Of a stretch of DNA of 64,000 nucleotides, positions 55,165-63,903 are shown piece after piece. The notes under the pieces are model-generated. The model made no database searches. It saw only the letters and a program-made list of their open reading frames with translations, and was not told the DNA's origin. This stretch comes from DATAUD01 sp036501665 (lineage in GTDB: Bacteria; Verrucomicrobiota; Verrucomicrobiia; Limisphaerales; Palsa-1400): the NCBI GenBank assembly GCA_036501665.1, contig DASXZW010000113.1, positions 5,861-69,860 of the forward strand, in the 5' to 3' direction. The position numbers and the translations under genes were made by a program. Position 1 is the stretch's first letter, and each line of letters starts with the position of its first letter.

Positions 55165-57714
55165 TTATGAGTTGGCGAAGCCGGTTATTTGCTGAATGCG
55201 GAAGATGACAAACTCAGCGGGCCGCACAATGGCCACGCCGATTTGGCAGATGAGTCGTCCGTTCTGAATGTCATCCGCGGACATCGTGGTTTCGTCGCAG
55301 CGGACATAGAACGAATCCTCTGGTTTGAGACCGAACAGCGCGCCGTCCCTCCATTGAGTAGTCAGGAACGCGCTGACACTGTCACTCAGTCGATCCCAAG
55401 TGTCCGGCGTGTTTGGCTCGAAGACCACCCATTGGGTGCCAAGCGCAATCGATCTTTCCAGGAAAATCAGCGTGCGACGAACATTGATATACATGACATC
55501 AGTGTCGCTGGAGAGCGTGCGCGCGCCCCAAACGCGAGTGCCAAGTGTGTCGAACCGGCGTATGGCGTTGACCCCCGCCGGATTGAGAATGTCCTGCTCG
55601 CCAGTAACAAGGTATGCTTTTAAGCCGGTGATATCCTGCACCACAACATTTGCCGGCGCCTTCCAAACGCCGCGGCTGTTATCGGTTCCAGCGTAAATTC
55701 CAGCCATATGTCCCGAAGGAGGCAGGTGTAGATTCTGGCTGTTCAACGTGATCTCAACCCATGGAACATAATAGCCGGCATACGACGTGTCATAAGCGTC
55801 ACGGTGATTAAGGATGCCGTTGACCGATTCGCCGGGCGGGTCTTCCTCGCCGTCCAACACGGCAAAGCGATCACCTCGCAGTTCGCACTGGTTGATCAAC
55901 TCGTCCTGCACAACCTGCGCTGTTCGTCCGGGCGCCGCGATAATGCTGATATTCTCGGCGTCCTGAAGCGACTGGATGCCACTGCGATGGTTTGGACCAT
56001 TGTCAACACCAATGTAATCGTCGTCATCGGGATCGTTTCCGTCAGAGCCGAAAGCAACCAACGATTGGAGGTCCGCGATGATCGGCGCGAGATCGGAGGT
56101 GATCGTATTGACGTTCGTGCCGACCGAAGCCGAATCGGCCGCCAGGGCAGCTGCGGTGGCGGCATTCTGGGGATTCGTCGTCGCATCCGTAACAGCCGCC
56201 GTGGCAGCAGTGACAGCTGCGGCCGCTGCGGCCGTTATGGCCGGGACCTGTGCCAGCGCCGAGGCAAGCACGCCTGACGCCTGTGTTTGAACATTAGTGG
56301 CTGCTGTAGCAGCATCGGTAAGCGCTGTCTCTGCGTTCTGAACCGTAACGACTAACGGATCGGCATTTCCTAATGGCAATACCCCAGCGGCCATTGCGAC
56401 CACAGCAGCCTGCAAAGCCGTCGCAGCTTGGCCCAACGTAGTCAGCGCCTGTTGGGCATTGGTCGAATCAGGATTCAACGCGTTGATTGCAGCCGTAATC
56501 GACAGCGGGAAACCGTTGAAAGTCACGGGTTGCGATGCCAAAGTCGCGTCTTCGCTGCCGGAAAGATTTCCAGAAGTTTGCCCCATCGGAAGGCCAACAC
56601 CCGGCGGTTCCACCCAGGCAAGCTGGGATTGAGCATTGATGATTGTTGAATAATGCCGCGCCCGAACCGCCGGATTCGGATCGGGATTCCAAGTCAATTG
56701 GGTGAACTTCTCTATGACGGCCACCGCTGGCGTAGGATCAACAATGCTAATGTCAATTTCGACGATACGGACGAAATTCGTCGTGGCAACGGCCACTCCA
56801 AGCGGAGCCTCCAAATCTAGAATCCCATTGGCAGCAATGCTCGAAACGACATGGTAGGTCAATTGTGTGCCATGATCGATTTCGATGATGGCCCCTATAT
56901 AAAACCCCGATGTGGATTGAACTTGAACTGAGGTCGCCGTCGCTGCGCCTGCCAGCGTGACCGATACGGCCCTTCGCTTCGACGGCGTCACGCTTACAGT
57001 CAAATTGGAACTCCATGCGCCGGGATTGCTTGCCCAAATGACGGGACCCTGCGCGCCGAGTGTGCCGCCGGGCACCGCGTAAACGTCACTGGCGCTTAAC
57101 GCCACGGCAATCCCCACGGTCAAATTCACTGCGGCAGTAGTGGTATTGTAAGTTTGGACCGCCGCGGTAAGTTGGTTTGCGCCATTCATGACCGGCAGGC
57201 CGTCCTTGTGGAAAAAAGAAAGCAACGTTCCATTGGCAATTCCCCGGAGCGCCGTGAACGTGATCGTCCCGGCATTCACCGCCACGTCGCTGGCAAGACT
57301 CAGGACAGTACCCTGGCCAAGGCGCAACATGCCATAACTGGCGCTTGCCCCAAGGTCGGCCGGGTCGTAGTGAATCACTCGCGACACATAGCAAATTTGA
57401 CCACCATTAGAAAAAAAGCCGTGTACAGCATAACCCAGGTAGGCATTGTCCTCCGGGTCTGGCAACGGCAGCGGGTTGCCAAACTGCCGTGTGAAATCAG
57501 AAAAGCTGGTGATCAGCGCTGGCGTGGGCGTTTGTGTCAGCACAACTGTTTGCGGGTCCGTCGGAAGCGGCGTGAAGGGCAGGGGAAATCCTGGCGCAGG
57601 TCCGCGCTCCGCCGGTCCCACGAAACCAGCAATGCTGGTGCTGACTCCCTCGATGGCCCGCATTTGCGGAGGAAGTTCTTCGATATAAACGCCAGGTGAT
57701 AGATAATCAGGCAT
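55165..57714 (-). CDS. Tail sheath protein with Ala-rich helical insertion
   Basis: 849 residues. The N-terminus (YLSPGVYIEELPPQMRAIEG) and C-terminus (VFEPNTPDTWDRLSDSVSAF, ...QIGVAIVRPAEFVIFRI) are those of contractile sheath proteins. Residues ~407-555 are an Ala/Thr-rich, probably alpha-helical insertion (TALTDAATAATNVQTQASGV, AAAAAVTAATAAVTDATTN), which is uncommon for a sheath and would decorate the outside of the particle. An AAGGATT box lies upstream of the ATG. First structural gene of the rod. Largest of the two sheaths. Confidence 0.9.
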   Translation of the reverse strand: MPDYLSPGVYIEELPPQMRAIEGVSTSIAGFVGPAERGPAPGFPLPFTPLPTDPQTVVLTQTPTPALITSFSDFTRQFGNPLPLPDPEDNAYLGYAVHGFFSNGGQICYVSRVIHYDPADLGASASYGMLRLGQGTVLSLASDVAVNAGTITFTALRGIANGTLLSFFHKDGLPVMNGANQLTAAVQTYNTTTAAVNLTVGIAVALSASDVYAVPGGTLGAQGPVIWASNPGAWSSNLTVSVTPSKRRAVSVTLAGAATATSVQVQSTSGFYIGAIIEIDHGTQLTYHVVSSIAANGILDLEAPLGVAVATTNFVRIVEIDISIVDPTPAVAVIEKFTQLTWNPDPNPAVRARHYSTIINAQSQLAWVEPPGVGLPMGQTSGNLSGSEDATLASQPVTFNGFPLSITAAINALNPDSTNAQQALTTLGQAATALQAAVVAMAAGVLPLGNADPLVVTVQNAETALTDAATAATNVQTQASGVLASALAQVPAITAAAAAAVTAATAAVTDATTNPQNAATAAALAADSASVGTNVNTITSDLAPIIADLQSLVAFGSDGNDPDDDDYIGVDNGPNHRSGIQSLQDAENISIIAAPGRTAQVVQDELINQCELRGDRFAVLDGEEDPPGESVNGILNHRDAYDTSYAGYYVPWVEITLNSQNLHLPPSGHMAGIYAGTDNSRGVWKAPANVVVQDITGLKAYLVTGEQDILNPAGVNAIRRFDTLGTRVWGARTLSSDTDVMYINVRRTLIFLERSIALGTQWVVFEPNTPDTWDRLSDSVSAFLTTQWRDGALFGLKPEDSFYVRCDETTMSADDIQNGRLICQIGVAIVRPAEFVIFRIQQITGFANS

Positions 57715-57728
57715 GATAAGAATCCTTT

Positions 57729-58439
57729 CTAAGCAATGTTGAGTTTTACAAAATTTGTCACGAATCCAATCGGCGCCGTCAGCGTCGTCGGGTTTGTTAT
57801 CAAGGTTGAATTTCCTGCGTTCAGGACCTGAACGTTTAACGTGGAGGTCGCGTTTGGCGTCGGCCCGGAACGCAAATTCGGCAGGCGGAATAGAAACTGG
57901 CCCAAACCGTCCGTTCGGGTGTATGGCGGGATTGGCGGCGGGGGTAACGCCGAGTCCAATAAAATAACCTTCAGTCCCGTGACATTTTGATTGGTGGCGC
58001 TCACCACCGTTCCCACTACTGCCGTCTCACCCGGCGGCGGGCGAAACGCGACCGTTGGCCAAAGCGTGATGTCAACTCTATAATCTGTCACCAACGGCGG
58101 CGAATGAGGCGTCGGTGGCAGGGTCAACTGTCGGGTTTCCAGCGCCGCGTACGGCCCGCTTGTCGTATTTTGTGCCGACGAACCCTGGCTGTCTTGCGCA
58201 TCCACTTCCAGATCGAAAACCCCGCTTGGAAACTGCGGCGCGCCGCCCACCAACGGCGTATTAACAAGCGAAAATCGATAAGTCGAATCGGCATCCCACC
58301 TCAACGCCTGCCAATCCAGCGCAGGTATTCGCACCGCAAGTGGAGCGCGTACCGGCTGCCCAGTGAAGGCATCCAGAAAACGAACAGCAGCCGCAAGATC
58401 GCTTGTGAATGCCGGTGGGTCAGTTCGTAGATCGCTCAT
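57729..58439 (-). CDS. eCIS-associated beta-rich protein
   Basis: 236 residues, no signal peptide. Strand-rich with proline-rich links (TFAFRPPPGETAVVGTVVSA, KVILLDSALPPPPIPPYTRT, YRTDGLGQFLFRLPNLRSG). The last ~90 residues look like a carboxypeptidase regulatory-like (Ig-type) domain. It sits between the Pvc16-type cap gene and the sheath, a place where an accessory or baseplate-connected protein is often found. Overlaps the upstream gene by 4 bp. Confidence 0.55.
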   Translation of the reverse strand: MSDLRTDPPAFTSDLAAAVRFLDAFTGQPVRAPLAVRIPALDWQALRWDADSTYRFSLVNTPLVGGAPQFPSGVFDLEVDAQDSQGSSAQNTTSGPYAALETRQLTLPPTPHSPPLVTDYRVDITLWPTVAFRPPPGETAVVGTVVSATNQNVTGLKVILLDSALPPPPIPPYTRTDGLGQFLFRLPNLRSGPTPNATSTLNVQVLNAGNSTLITNPTTLTAPIGFVTNFVKLNIA

Positions 58440-59005
58440 TCTGTGACGGGTTGAAAAATAGCTCTCACAACAGGCGCTGCCGCGACTTGTTCGCCTGGGT
58501 CAATACCGATAATCCGCGCCATATAAGTGAGTGATAACCGGTAAGGCATCTGAACCGTGTCCCAGATGCAAAAATGTTCCTCAAGAGCGAGCGTCTCGAG
58601 GACGAGTTGCACTGAATCGTCAGGCCCCCACGCGCTACCCGACAGATTTGCCGGACCCAACTCGGCTCGGTCATAAAATGATTGCAGAATTAACCCCAGA
58701 ATCGAGTGCTCATCCCGCGGGTCTTTGGCCCACGGAGTAATAAGATAAGAGAGATCCACCGGCAACGGCGGCCGGGTCGTATGCCCGTTGATGAGCGTCA
58801 CGCGAGGACCATTGCGCATCACCGGATTAACGCCGACGCGATAAAGGAAAATGGTGCAAGTCGGCTGAGGAGTCGGCTCAAGACTGTGGAAACTGTCCGG
58901 AGTTGCGACCAGCACATTGTTGGGCGCGACGATTCCAGACAATGCCCCTTGAATCAATTGGGTCAGTGTCTCTCCCATCTCTCGAATGACATTCGGGCCC
59001 GCCAT
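58436..59005 (-). CDS. Pvc16/DUF4255-type cap (tail terminator) protein
   Basis: 189 residues. REMGETLTQLIQGALSGIVA, TCTIFLYRVGVNPVMRNGP, LPVDLSYLITPWAKDPRDEH, SILGLILQSFYDRAELGPAN and FCIWDTVQMPYRLSLTYMARI are the DUF4255/Pvc16 signature. In the PVC/Afp systems this protein caps the tube and sheath end. GAGGAATTGAG precedes the ATG; its stop overlaps the next gene by 4 bp (ATGA). Confidence 0.9.
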   Translation of the reverse strand: MAGPNVIREMGETLTQLIQGALSGIVAPNNVLVATPDSFHSLEPTPQPTCTIFLYRVGVNPVMRNGPRVTLINGHTTRPPLPVDLSYLITPWAKDPRDEHSILGLILQSFYDRAELGPANLSGSAWGPDDSVQLVLETLALEEHFCIWDTVQMPYRLSLTYMARIIGIDPGEQVAAAPVVRAIFQPVTE

Positions 59006-59090
59006 CTCAATTCCTCATTTCAAATCGCCAAATCGTTTGTTCCTTGTTCTCGCCTGATTAATCCCGTTTCTTTTGTTTGCCCTCCGCATT

Positions 59091-59330
59091 CTATTCTCCG
59101 TCAGTCTGGAAATTTGCTCCGAAGACCGCGCTGCCGTCAGATCCATACTTGACGCTCATTTTGCCTTGGCTAACCAAATGCCTGAGCGCCGCTTCAACCT
59201 CCGCCACAGCCTTTGGCGTGGCTTGGCTCATAAGCCACCATTCCGCAATTCCTTTTGCAGTATCGCGAGCGTCAGGATGCTCAGCCAAATACGCGAGTAT
59301 CCTCTCACCAGTAGTCTTTCTATTTTTCAC
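59091..59330 (-). CDS. Small winged-helix-like protein of the eCIS locus
   Basis: 79 residues, MKNRKTTGERILAYLAEHPD then AKGIAEWWL, EVEAALRHLVSQGKMSVKYG. This is the pattern of a short winged helix-turn-helix (three helices, then a beta wing). First gene after the sigma-54 promoter at 59386-59401, so it is the leading gene of the structural operon. It could be a regulator or an assembly factor; its small size and lack of a ligand domain leave that open. Confidence 0.6.
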   Translation of the reverse strand: MKNRKTTGERILAYLAEHPDARDTAKGIAEWWLMSQATPKAVAEVEAALRHLVSQGKMSVKYGSDGSAVFGANFQTDGE

Positions 59331-59385
59331 CGCGTCGAGGCGATGATCTACAATTCAAGTAACTTTACAGATTGAAGCAGGTTAT

Positions 59386-59401
59386 AGCATCCGCCGTGCC
59401 A
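59386..59401 (-). promoter_or_regulatory. Near-consensus sigma-54 (-24/-12) promoter
   Basis: On the - strand the sequence reads CTGGCACGGCGGATGCTATA. It matches the RpoN consensus TGGCACG-N4-TTGC(A/T) with only one change (ATGCT for TTGCT), with the exact 4-nt spacing. It lies about 56 nt upstream of the ATG of the winged-helix gene, the head of the eCIS structural operon. A sigma-54 activator gene is next door. Confidence 0.75.
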
Positions 59402-59512
59402 GAGTGAATTTGTTGGATTTTCTCCACACTTGGGCAAGCTACCCGGTCAATAATGTCCGTGCGAAAAAAGGCGGGCTTTGTGGATCGACTGTTTTGGCGG
59501 GGCTTTTGGAGA

Positions 59513-59528
59513 AGGACAAATTTGTCCT
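59513..59528. promoter_or_regulatory. Perfect 16-bp palindrome, candidate activator binding site
   Basis: AGGACAAATTTGTCCT, an exact palindrome, about 112 bp upstream of the sigma-54 promoter and just 3' of the activator's stop codon. Distance and symmetry fit an enhancer site for a dimeric bacterial enhancer-binding protein. A terminator for the activator gene is less likely because no T tract follows on that strand. Confidence 0.5.
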
Positions 59529-59556
59529 GACGATGGCGCGAAAAGTCCAGGCGAAT

Positions 59557-60957
59557 TCAAGGATCTCGATCAGCTTTCAAAAAACTGATCCGATGCTTGT
59601 GCATCAACTGCCAGAACGCGCGGCGATTTTTTTTTGCGGCGGACGCGGCTTTCGTGATGTTGCCGTCATTGGCGGCCAGTATTCGGCGGACGTAATTAGT
59701 TTCAAATTCACTGACTGCCTTCGCTTTGAGAGCCTTGAACGAAAGTTGTTCCGGCACCGAACACGGAATACGAATGTCGTCGGAGCCGATCACGGAATCC
59801 TCAGAAAGAATGATCGCGCGATCAATGATGTTCTCCAGTTCGCGCACGTTTCCCGGCCAATGGTACGAGCAAAGTTTCTGCACTGCGTCAGAGGACAGAT
59901 CCTTCGGGGGAATCTTCTGTTCCAGAGTATAATTGACAATCCTGTGGCGCGCCAGCAGCACAACATCTTCTGAACGGGCGCGCAAAGGTGGCAGCGTAAT
60001 GGGGATGACATTCAACCGGTAATAAAGGTCCGAGCGAAACCGGCCCGATCGAATGGCCTCTTCGAACTCAACGTTGGAGGCTGCAATCACCCGAGTATCC
60101 ACGCGGCAGGCTTTTCGCGCCCCCAACGGACGATACTCCTTCTCCTGAAGAAATCGCAGCAATTTGACTTGCGAGGAAAACGGCAGGCTGTCAATTTCAT
60201 CCAAAAACAAGGTGCCTCCGTCCGATTCATGAATCAGCCCGCGCGTTGATGAATTTGCGCCGGTAAACGCGCCCGCCTCATGTCCGAACAACTCATTTTC
60301 CACCAACTCCGCCGGAATCGCCCCGCAATTGACTGGGATGAACGGCTTGCCACTCTGAGGGCTCAAGTAATGAATCGCTCGCGCAAACATTTCCTTTCCG
60401 GTTCCAGTCTCTCCAGAGATCAGTACGCTGGCGTTGCATCGGGCGACTTTTGGGATTTTGGAAGTCTCGGCTAGAAATGTTGCGCTCTCGCCAATCAACC
60501 TCATCAGACCAAGCTTTTCCCTGCGGATTCCATCCGTCTCTTCCCGTTCGACGGCGTGTTGGCCCAACCGCATCACCCGCGCAAGGAGGTCATCAGGCCG
60601 CGGCGGCGCAAGAATAAAATCGGCCGCCCCCAAGCTGAGCATCCGGTTCAACTCATCGGCTTGGCCAGACTCCAAAACAACGAGCACGGAAATATCCGCT
60701 TGGTTCTCCCGGATCGCGCTTAAAATAAAATCCGCGAGTCCAACATGCTGTGATGGAAGACTAAGCACGATCAGATTTGGATATCCTCCCGCAAAAATCC
60801 GCGAAAAAATCCGTGAAAGCCGGCGCTGCGGAATCGGCAGCGTCTCGACCCGCAGTTGAAATGAATCAGGCTGGGCTTGCTCAAGAACCTGCCGGAGCGA
60901 GTCAACTAACTTGTTGTCGTCTTGAAGACATAACAACAACACGCTCATCGGCTTCAT
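59557..60957 (-). CDS. Sigma-54-dependent transcription activator (NtrC family, atypical receiver)
   Basis: 466 residues. The N-terminal ~130 residues have a receiver-like fold, but the phospho-acceptor position reads IVLSLPSQ (S66 for Asp), so it is probably not controlled by phosphotransfer. The AAA+ core is intact: Walker A GETGTGKE (182-189), the sigma-54 contact loop GAFTGA (229-234) and Walker B FLDEID (251-256). The C-terminus carries a Fis-type helix-turn-helix (ETNYVRRILAANDGNITKAA). It should activate the -24/-12 promoter next door. A second ATG at 60948 is possible. The missing Asp suggests control by ligand or partner protein. Confidence 0.9.
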   Translation of the reverse strand: MKPMSVLLLCLQDDNKLVDSLRQVLEQAQPDSFQLRVETLPIPQRRLSRIFSRIFAGGYPNLIVLSLPSQHVGLADFILSAIRENQADISVLVVLESGQADELNRMLSLGAADFILAPPRPDDLLARVMRLGQHAVEREETDGIRREKLGLMRLIGESATFLAETSKIPKVARCNASVLISGETGTGKEMFARAIHYLSPQSGKPFIPVNCGAIPAELVENELFGHEAGAFTGANSSTRGLIHESDGGTLFLDEIDSLPFSSQVKLLRFLQEKEYRPLGARKACRVDTRVIAASNVEFEEAIRSGRFRSDLYYRLNVIPITLPPLRARSEDVVLLARHRIVNYTLEQKIPPKDLSSDAVQKLCSYHWPGNVRELENIIDRAIILSEDSVIGSDDIRIPCSVPEQLSFKALKAKAVSEFETNYVRRILAANDGNITKAASAAKKNRRAFWQLMHKHRISFLKADRDP

Positions 60958-61474
60958 AAATCAATCCAATCGCATTTCGGAACGCGCTGAATTGCGCGCT
61001 CTGAAACTAAAGCAACGCCCAACAAATATCTGAAAAAAAACTTTCATCGACGCAAGAGCTCCTTCCCTAAAAACGCCAGATGCGTTCCTTTCGTACGCCA
61101 TTTCCCGCCGTGGCTGCAAGAGAAATCGCCCTCGTCTCCAAAATTTCACAATGGCCTCACATTATCCTGGGAACCGCATTTTGATCTGAAAGCGCCCAAG
61201 CGTGGAAGAGCTGAAAATCGTAGCCTCAGTGGCTTTGATATATGGCCAAAACTTTCATACGCCGAACCCCAAACTCGCCAGATCGTCGTGGGCGCAATCA
61301 AAAGCAATGGTCAGTAACTTCGTCAACCTTCGGTTTGTGGAGAACTCGATATGTCTGTTTGGTTTCTGGACAGCAGCTCAGTGAAGGCGCCCAAATGATC
61401 TGTTACACGAGAATTCTGAATTCTGCCACCTACAAAGTTCAGATTTCTTGGAACCCTTAACTCCCTATCCGGCG
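60958..61474. other. Intergenic region upstream of the sigma-54 activator
   Basis: 517 bases with no convincing gene; a 62-codon - strand ORF (60961-61149) is Arg/Phe-rich and looks like chance. It should hold the activator's own promoter. No -24/-12 site facing the activator was found by eye. Confidence 0.4.
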
Positions 61475-63805
61475 CTACTTCGCATTTGTGTCGTTTGGTC
61501 GCGGCGGTCCTGCGTAGGGTTTGGCTCCGTGTTGTAAGCCAGTGTTGGCCGGGTACGTGGTGAGGGCAGGGTCGTCAACCGTCGGCGCTTCAATGAACCC
61601 GTAATAACGCCCCATCCAGTAGGCCAGCAGCCAGCCCGAAGGTTCCACGATGTCGCGCCCGTCGGTTCCCCCGTCGGGCTGCATGTCCCAGTGATCCCAG
61701 CGCATCGGTTCGGTCTCGCGCGCCGGAAACGGACGGATGCCCGCTTTGTAAACGGCGTAACCCGCAGGCGTTCGCAGATCGGCACGATGGGAGTTCTGGT
61801 AAGACCAAACGGTCAAGTCAAGCGGCCAATCCCGCAGATGGGCGGCCGCCGGCGCTGTTTCGCAGTCCTCACCCGTGAGAGCGCCATAGACGAAGTTGAA
61901 CCACGGATTTTGCTCCACGCGCAAAATTTCCCAAGTGCGCTCCAGGCTTCGGCGATAAATCGCGTGCAATCCGGGATCATCCTCGTGGCGCAGCAAGTTC
62001 CAGTAGCTCCAGAACGATAGTTCATCGAGAAAGTGAAGAATATTCTCCGGTGGAAACGTCTGGCGTACCCGTTGCGTGTAAGCGGGGTAGCCCAAGTCAA
62101 CGAGTTGTTTATAGGCGGCGGTGAACTTTGGATCCTTGGACACCGTTGCGGCGGTCTTGATGAAGGAGAGCAGTTCGAGGCTTTGCAACCCCCGGTCATA
62201 GCGGCCCTCCTCTGTGGCCAGGTAGGCCGGGTCCCACCGGCCCCAGCGTGTTGGTTTGCCGTAAATATCCACCAGTGTCCAATCGTGATCTATCACATGC
62301 GCCGCCATGCTGGCCAGATGCTCCCTGGCTTGGGTGGACTCCTCGCTTTGGGCAGCCAGCTCCAGGAAAATCGAGACGGAATAAAAATGCGAACACAGCT
62401 CGTCGCTCGAAGTGTCTCCTTTCCACTCGAACTTGCCGTCAGCCGTGTCATGCCACTGCGCCGGATAATCGCCGGACGTGCGCTCCGATTTGTGGCCACG
62501 CTCACCTTTGGCCCAAACCGCCCGCGCAGGAAATCCGGGAATGCCAGTCATCGTTCGCAACCAGCGCAACGCTTGAAACGTGTTTGTCGCCTCGCGCCGC
62601 GCCTGAGGATCTTTTGTTACCGCGTAACGATACGATTCGGCCGCCAGATAGTCCCCGCTGTAACCGCCATCGTTATCACCGGCTTCCCGGACAAATTCAT
62701 GGAGCGCGTCGTCCCATTCGAGCTTGTGGACCAGGCCCAGACTCTTGTGACCCCACTCATCCAGACGCCGTTCGTAGTAATCCGCCTTCTTTCGCAACGT
62801 AAACGGCTCATATTCGATGATTCCCAAGCCCTTGGGCGTGGCGATGTAAACTGCGCTTGCGCCGGTGGCGATGCTCTGCACGCGGTCATCAGGCAGCCAG
62901 CGCTTGCCGGCGAAATAATGGAACTGACCGTCCACCATCCGAATCGCCCCGCGCGTTGTTCCGATCCAGAGATCGTTCGTAAAGCCTTGTGCGAGGCAAG
63001 TCGTGTCCTCGTAACACAAACCTTGCTCACCGCGCAGAACCGTCATAGCCATGCCACGGAGAACTCCCAGACCACGATCAGTCGCGATGAAAAGCCTGTT
63101 CCCCAGGCTAAGCATGTCCAATGTCGTCCTAGAGGGCAGAGCGCCCCAGTCCCAAATTTGATCCGTATGAGAATCATAAATGTCTTTGCCCCCGAACCCC
63201 CCTCCGTTGACCCAGCTCATCTGTCCTGATCCCATCACATAGAGCGCCTCCTCGAACGACGCGATTCGGGCGATGGCGAATGGAGCCTCCGCGTTCAGAT
63301 ACGGTTCCAGCCCGTTCCCTCCGGCGCGCCATAGTCGCTTGCCGCGCGCCACAATAATTTCGCCTGTGTGAGTGCAGACATCATTGACCGGTTGATCCGA
63401 GACGGTTTGCCACCCGCTGCCGTGGAGGCGGACTAAACTGTCGCTGGTCAAGACCCAAAGATCACCGCCAGCTGCGACGAGGCGGCTCACGGGCTTGCGG
63501 ATCGCAGGCACGTCCACGAGTTGGTCTTTGTCCATCTCAAGCAAACCAGCGGATGTTCCTGCATAAATTTTCCCTTCGTGGACGGCCACGGAAGTTAGTG
63601 GAGTCTCGAAGGGAATTTTACGTCCGGTTTCCTGTAAATAAACTGCGTCCGGGATCGGCCTCCACTCTCGGCGTGGAGCATTGAAGGCAGGAGTTGCGGA
63701 CAACCCTGCCGCGTGGGCCGCGAGTATAAGGACCAGGACAGCGAATGCGTGCCGACCGCGTAAATAGTTAATGAAGGTCGAGGCGTTCAAATATGTTTGC
63801 AGCAA
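61475..63805 (-). CDS. Large secreted protein with propeller domain and helical C-terminal half
   Basis: 776 residues. Start at TTG 63805 is uncertain; a hydrophobic segment near residues 19-38 (HAFAVLVLILAAHAAGLSA) is a signal peptide. Residues ~65-340 have repeated propeller-like blades (TSVAVHEGKIYAGTSAGLLE, VNDVCTHTGEIIVARGKRLW, LSLGNRLFIATDRGLGVLRG, AIRMVDGQFHYFAGKRWLPD). The C-terminal half is aromatic and helical (FNFVYGALTGEDCETAPAAA, DLTVWSYQNSHRADLRTPAG). Resembles two-component-regulator-type propeller proteins of Verrucomicrobia. Not obviously part of the eCIS. Confidence 0.55.
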   Translation of the reverse strand: MLQTYLNASTFINYLRGRHAFAVLVLILAAHAAGLSATPAFNAPRREWRPIPDAVYLQETGRKIPFETPLTSVAVHEGKIYAGTSAGLLEMDKDQLVDVPAIRKPVSRLVAAGGDLWVLTSDSLVRLHGSGWQTVSDQPVNDVCTHTGEIIVARGKRLWRAGGNGLEPYLNAEAPFAIARIASFEEALYVMGSGQMSWVNGGGFGGKDIYDSHTDQIWDWGALPSRTTLDMLSLGNRLFIATDRGLGVLRGMAMTVLRGEQGLCYEDTTCLAQGFTNDLWIGTTRGAIRMVDGQFHYFAGKRWLPDDRVQSIATGASAVYIATPKGLGIIEYEPFTLRKKADYYERRLDEWGHKSLGLVHKLEWDDALHEFVREAGDNDGGYSGDYLAAESYRYAVTKDPQARREATNTFQALRWLRTMTGIPGFPARAVWAKGERGHKSERTSGDYPAQWHDTADGKFEWKGDTSSDELCSHFYSVSIFLELAAQSEESTQAREHLASMAAHVIDHDWTLVDIYGKPTRWGRWDPAYLATEEGRYDRGLQSLELLSFIKTAATVSKDPKFTAAYKQLVDLGYPAYTQRVRQTFPPENILHFLDELSFWSYWNLLRHEDDPGLHAIYRRSLERTWEILRVEQNPWFNFVYGALTGEDCETAPAAAHLRDWPLDLTVWSYQNSHRADLRTPAGYAVYKAGIRPFPARETEPMRWDHWDMQPDGGTDGRDIVEPSGWLLAYWMGRYYGFIEAPTVDDPALTTYPANTGLQHGAKPYAGPPRPNDTNAK

Positions 63806-63903
63806 AGGCTGTCGTGCGTAACGCGGGTTGTCAACGCAGCGCGCTAAATAGCCCGTTAAAGGGGCGCATCTCAGTTTCTTGCAGGGTAGTGTAAGCTTTA
63901 GGC

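Noticed and set aside
59513..59528. The palindrome as a terminator for the activator gene
   Set aside because: No T-run follows on the - strand and there is essentially no loop, so a protein binding site is more likely.
31369..60957. Prophage interpretation of the tail-like genes
   Set aside because: No integrase, terminase, capsid, portal or lysis genes, and the ATPase, Pvc16-type cap, DUF5908 and DUF4157 genes are eCIS hallmarks.
60961..61149. 62-codon - strand ORF upstream of the activator
   Set aside because: Arg/Phe-rich composition, no Shine-Dalgarno, and no recognisable motif; probably chance in a promoter region.
62033..63229. A 398-codon + strand ORF within the secreted propeller gene
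   Set aside because: It is the antisense of a strand with clear propeller repeats and signal peptide, and lacks domain-like features of its own.
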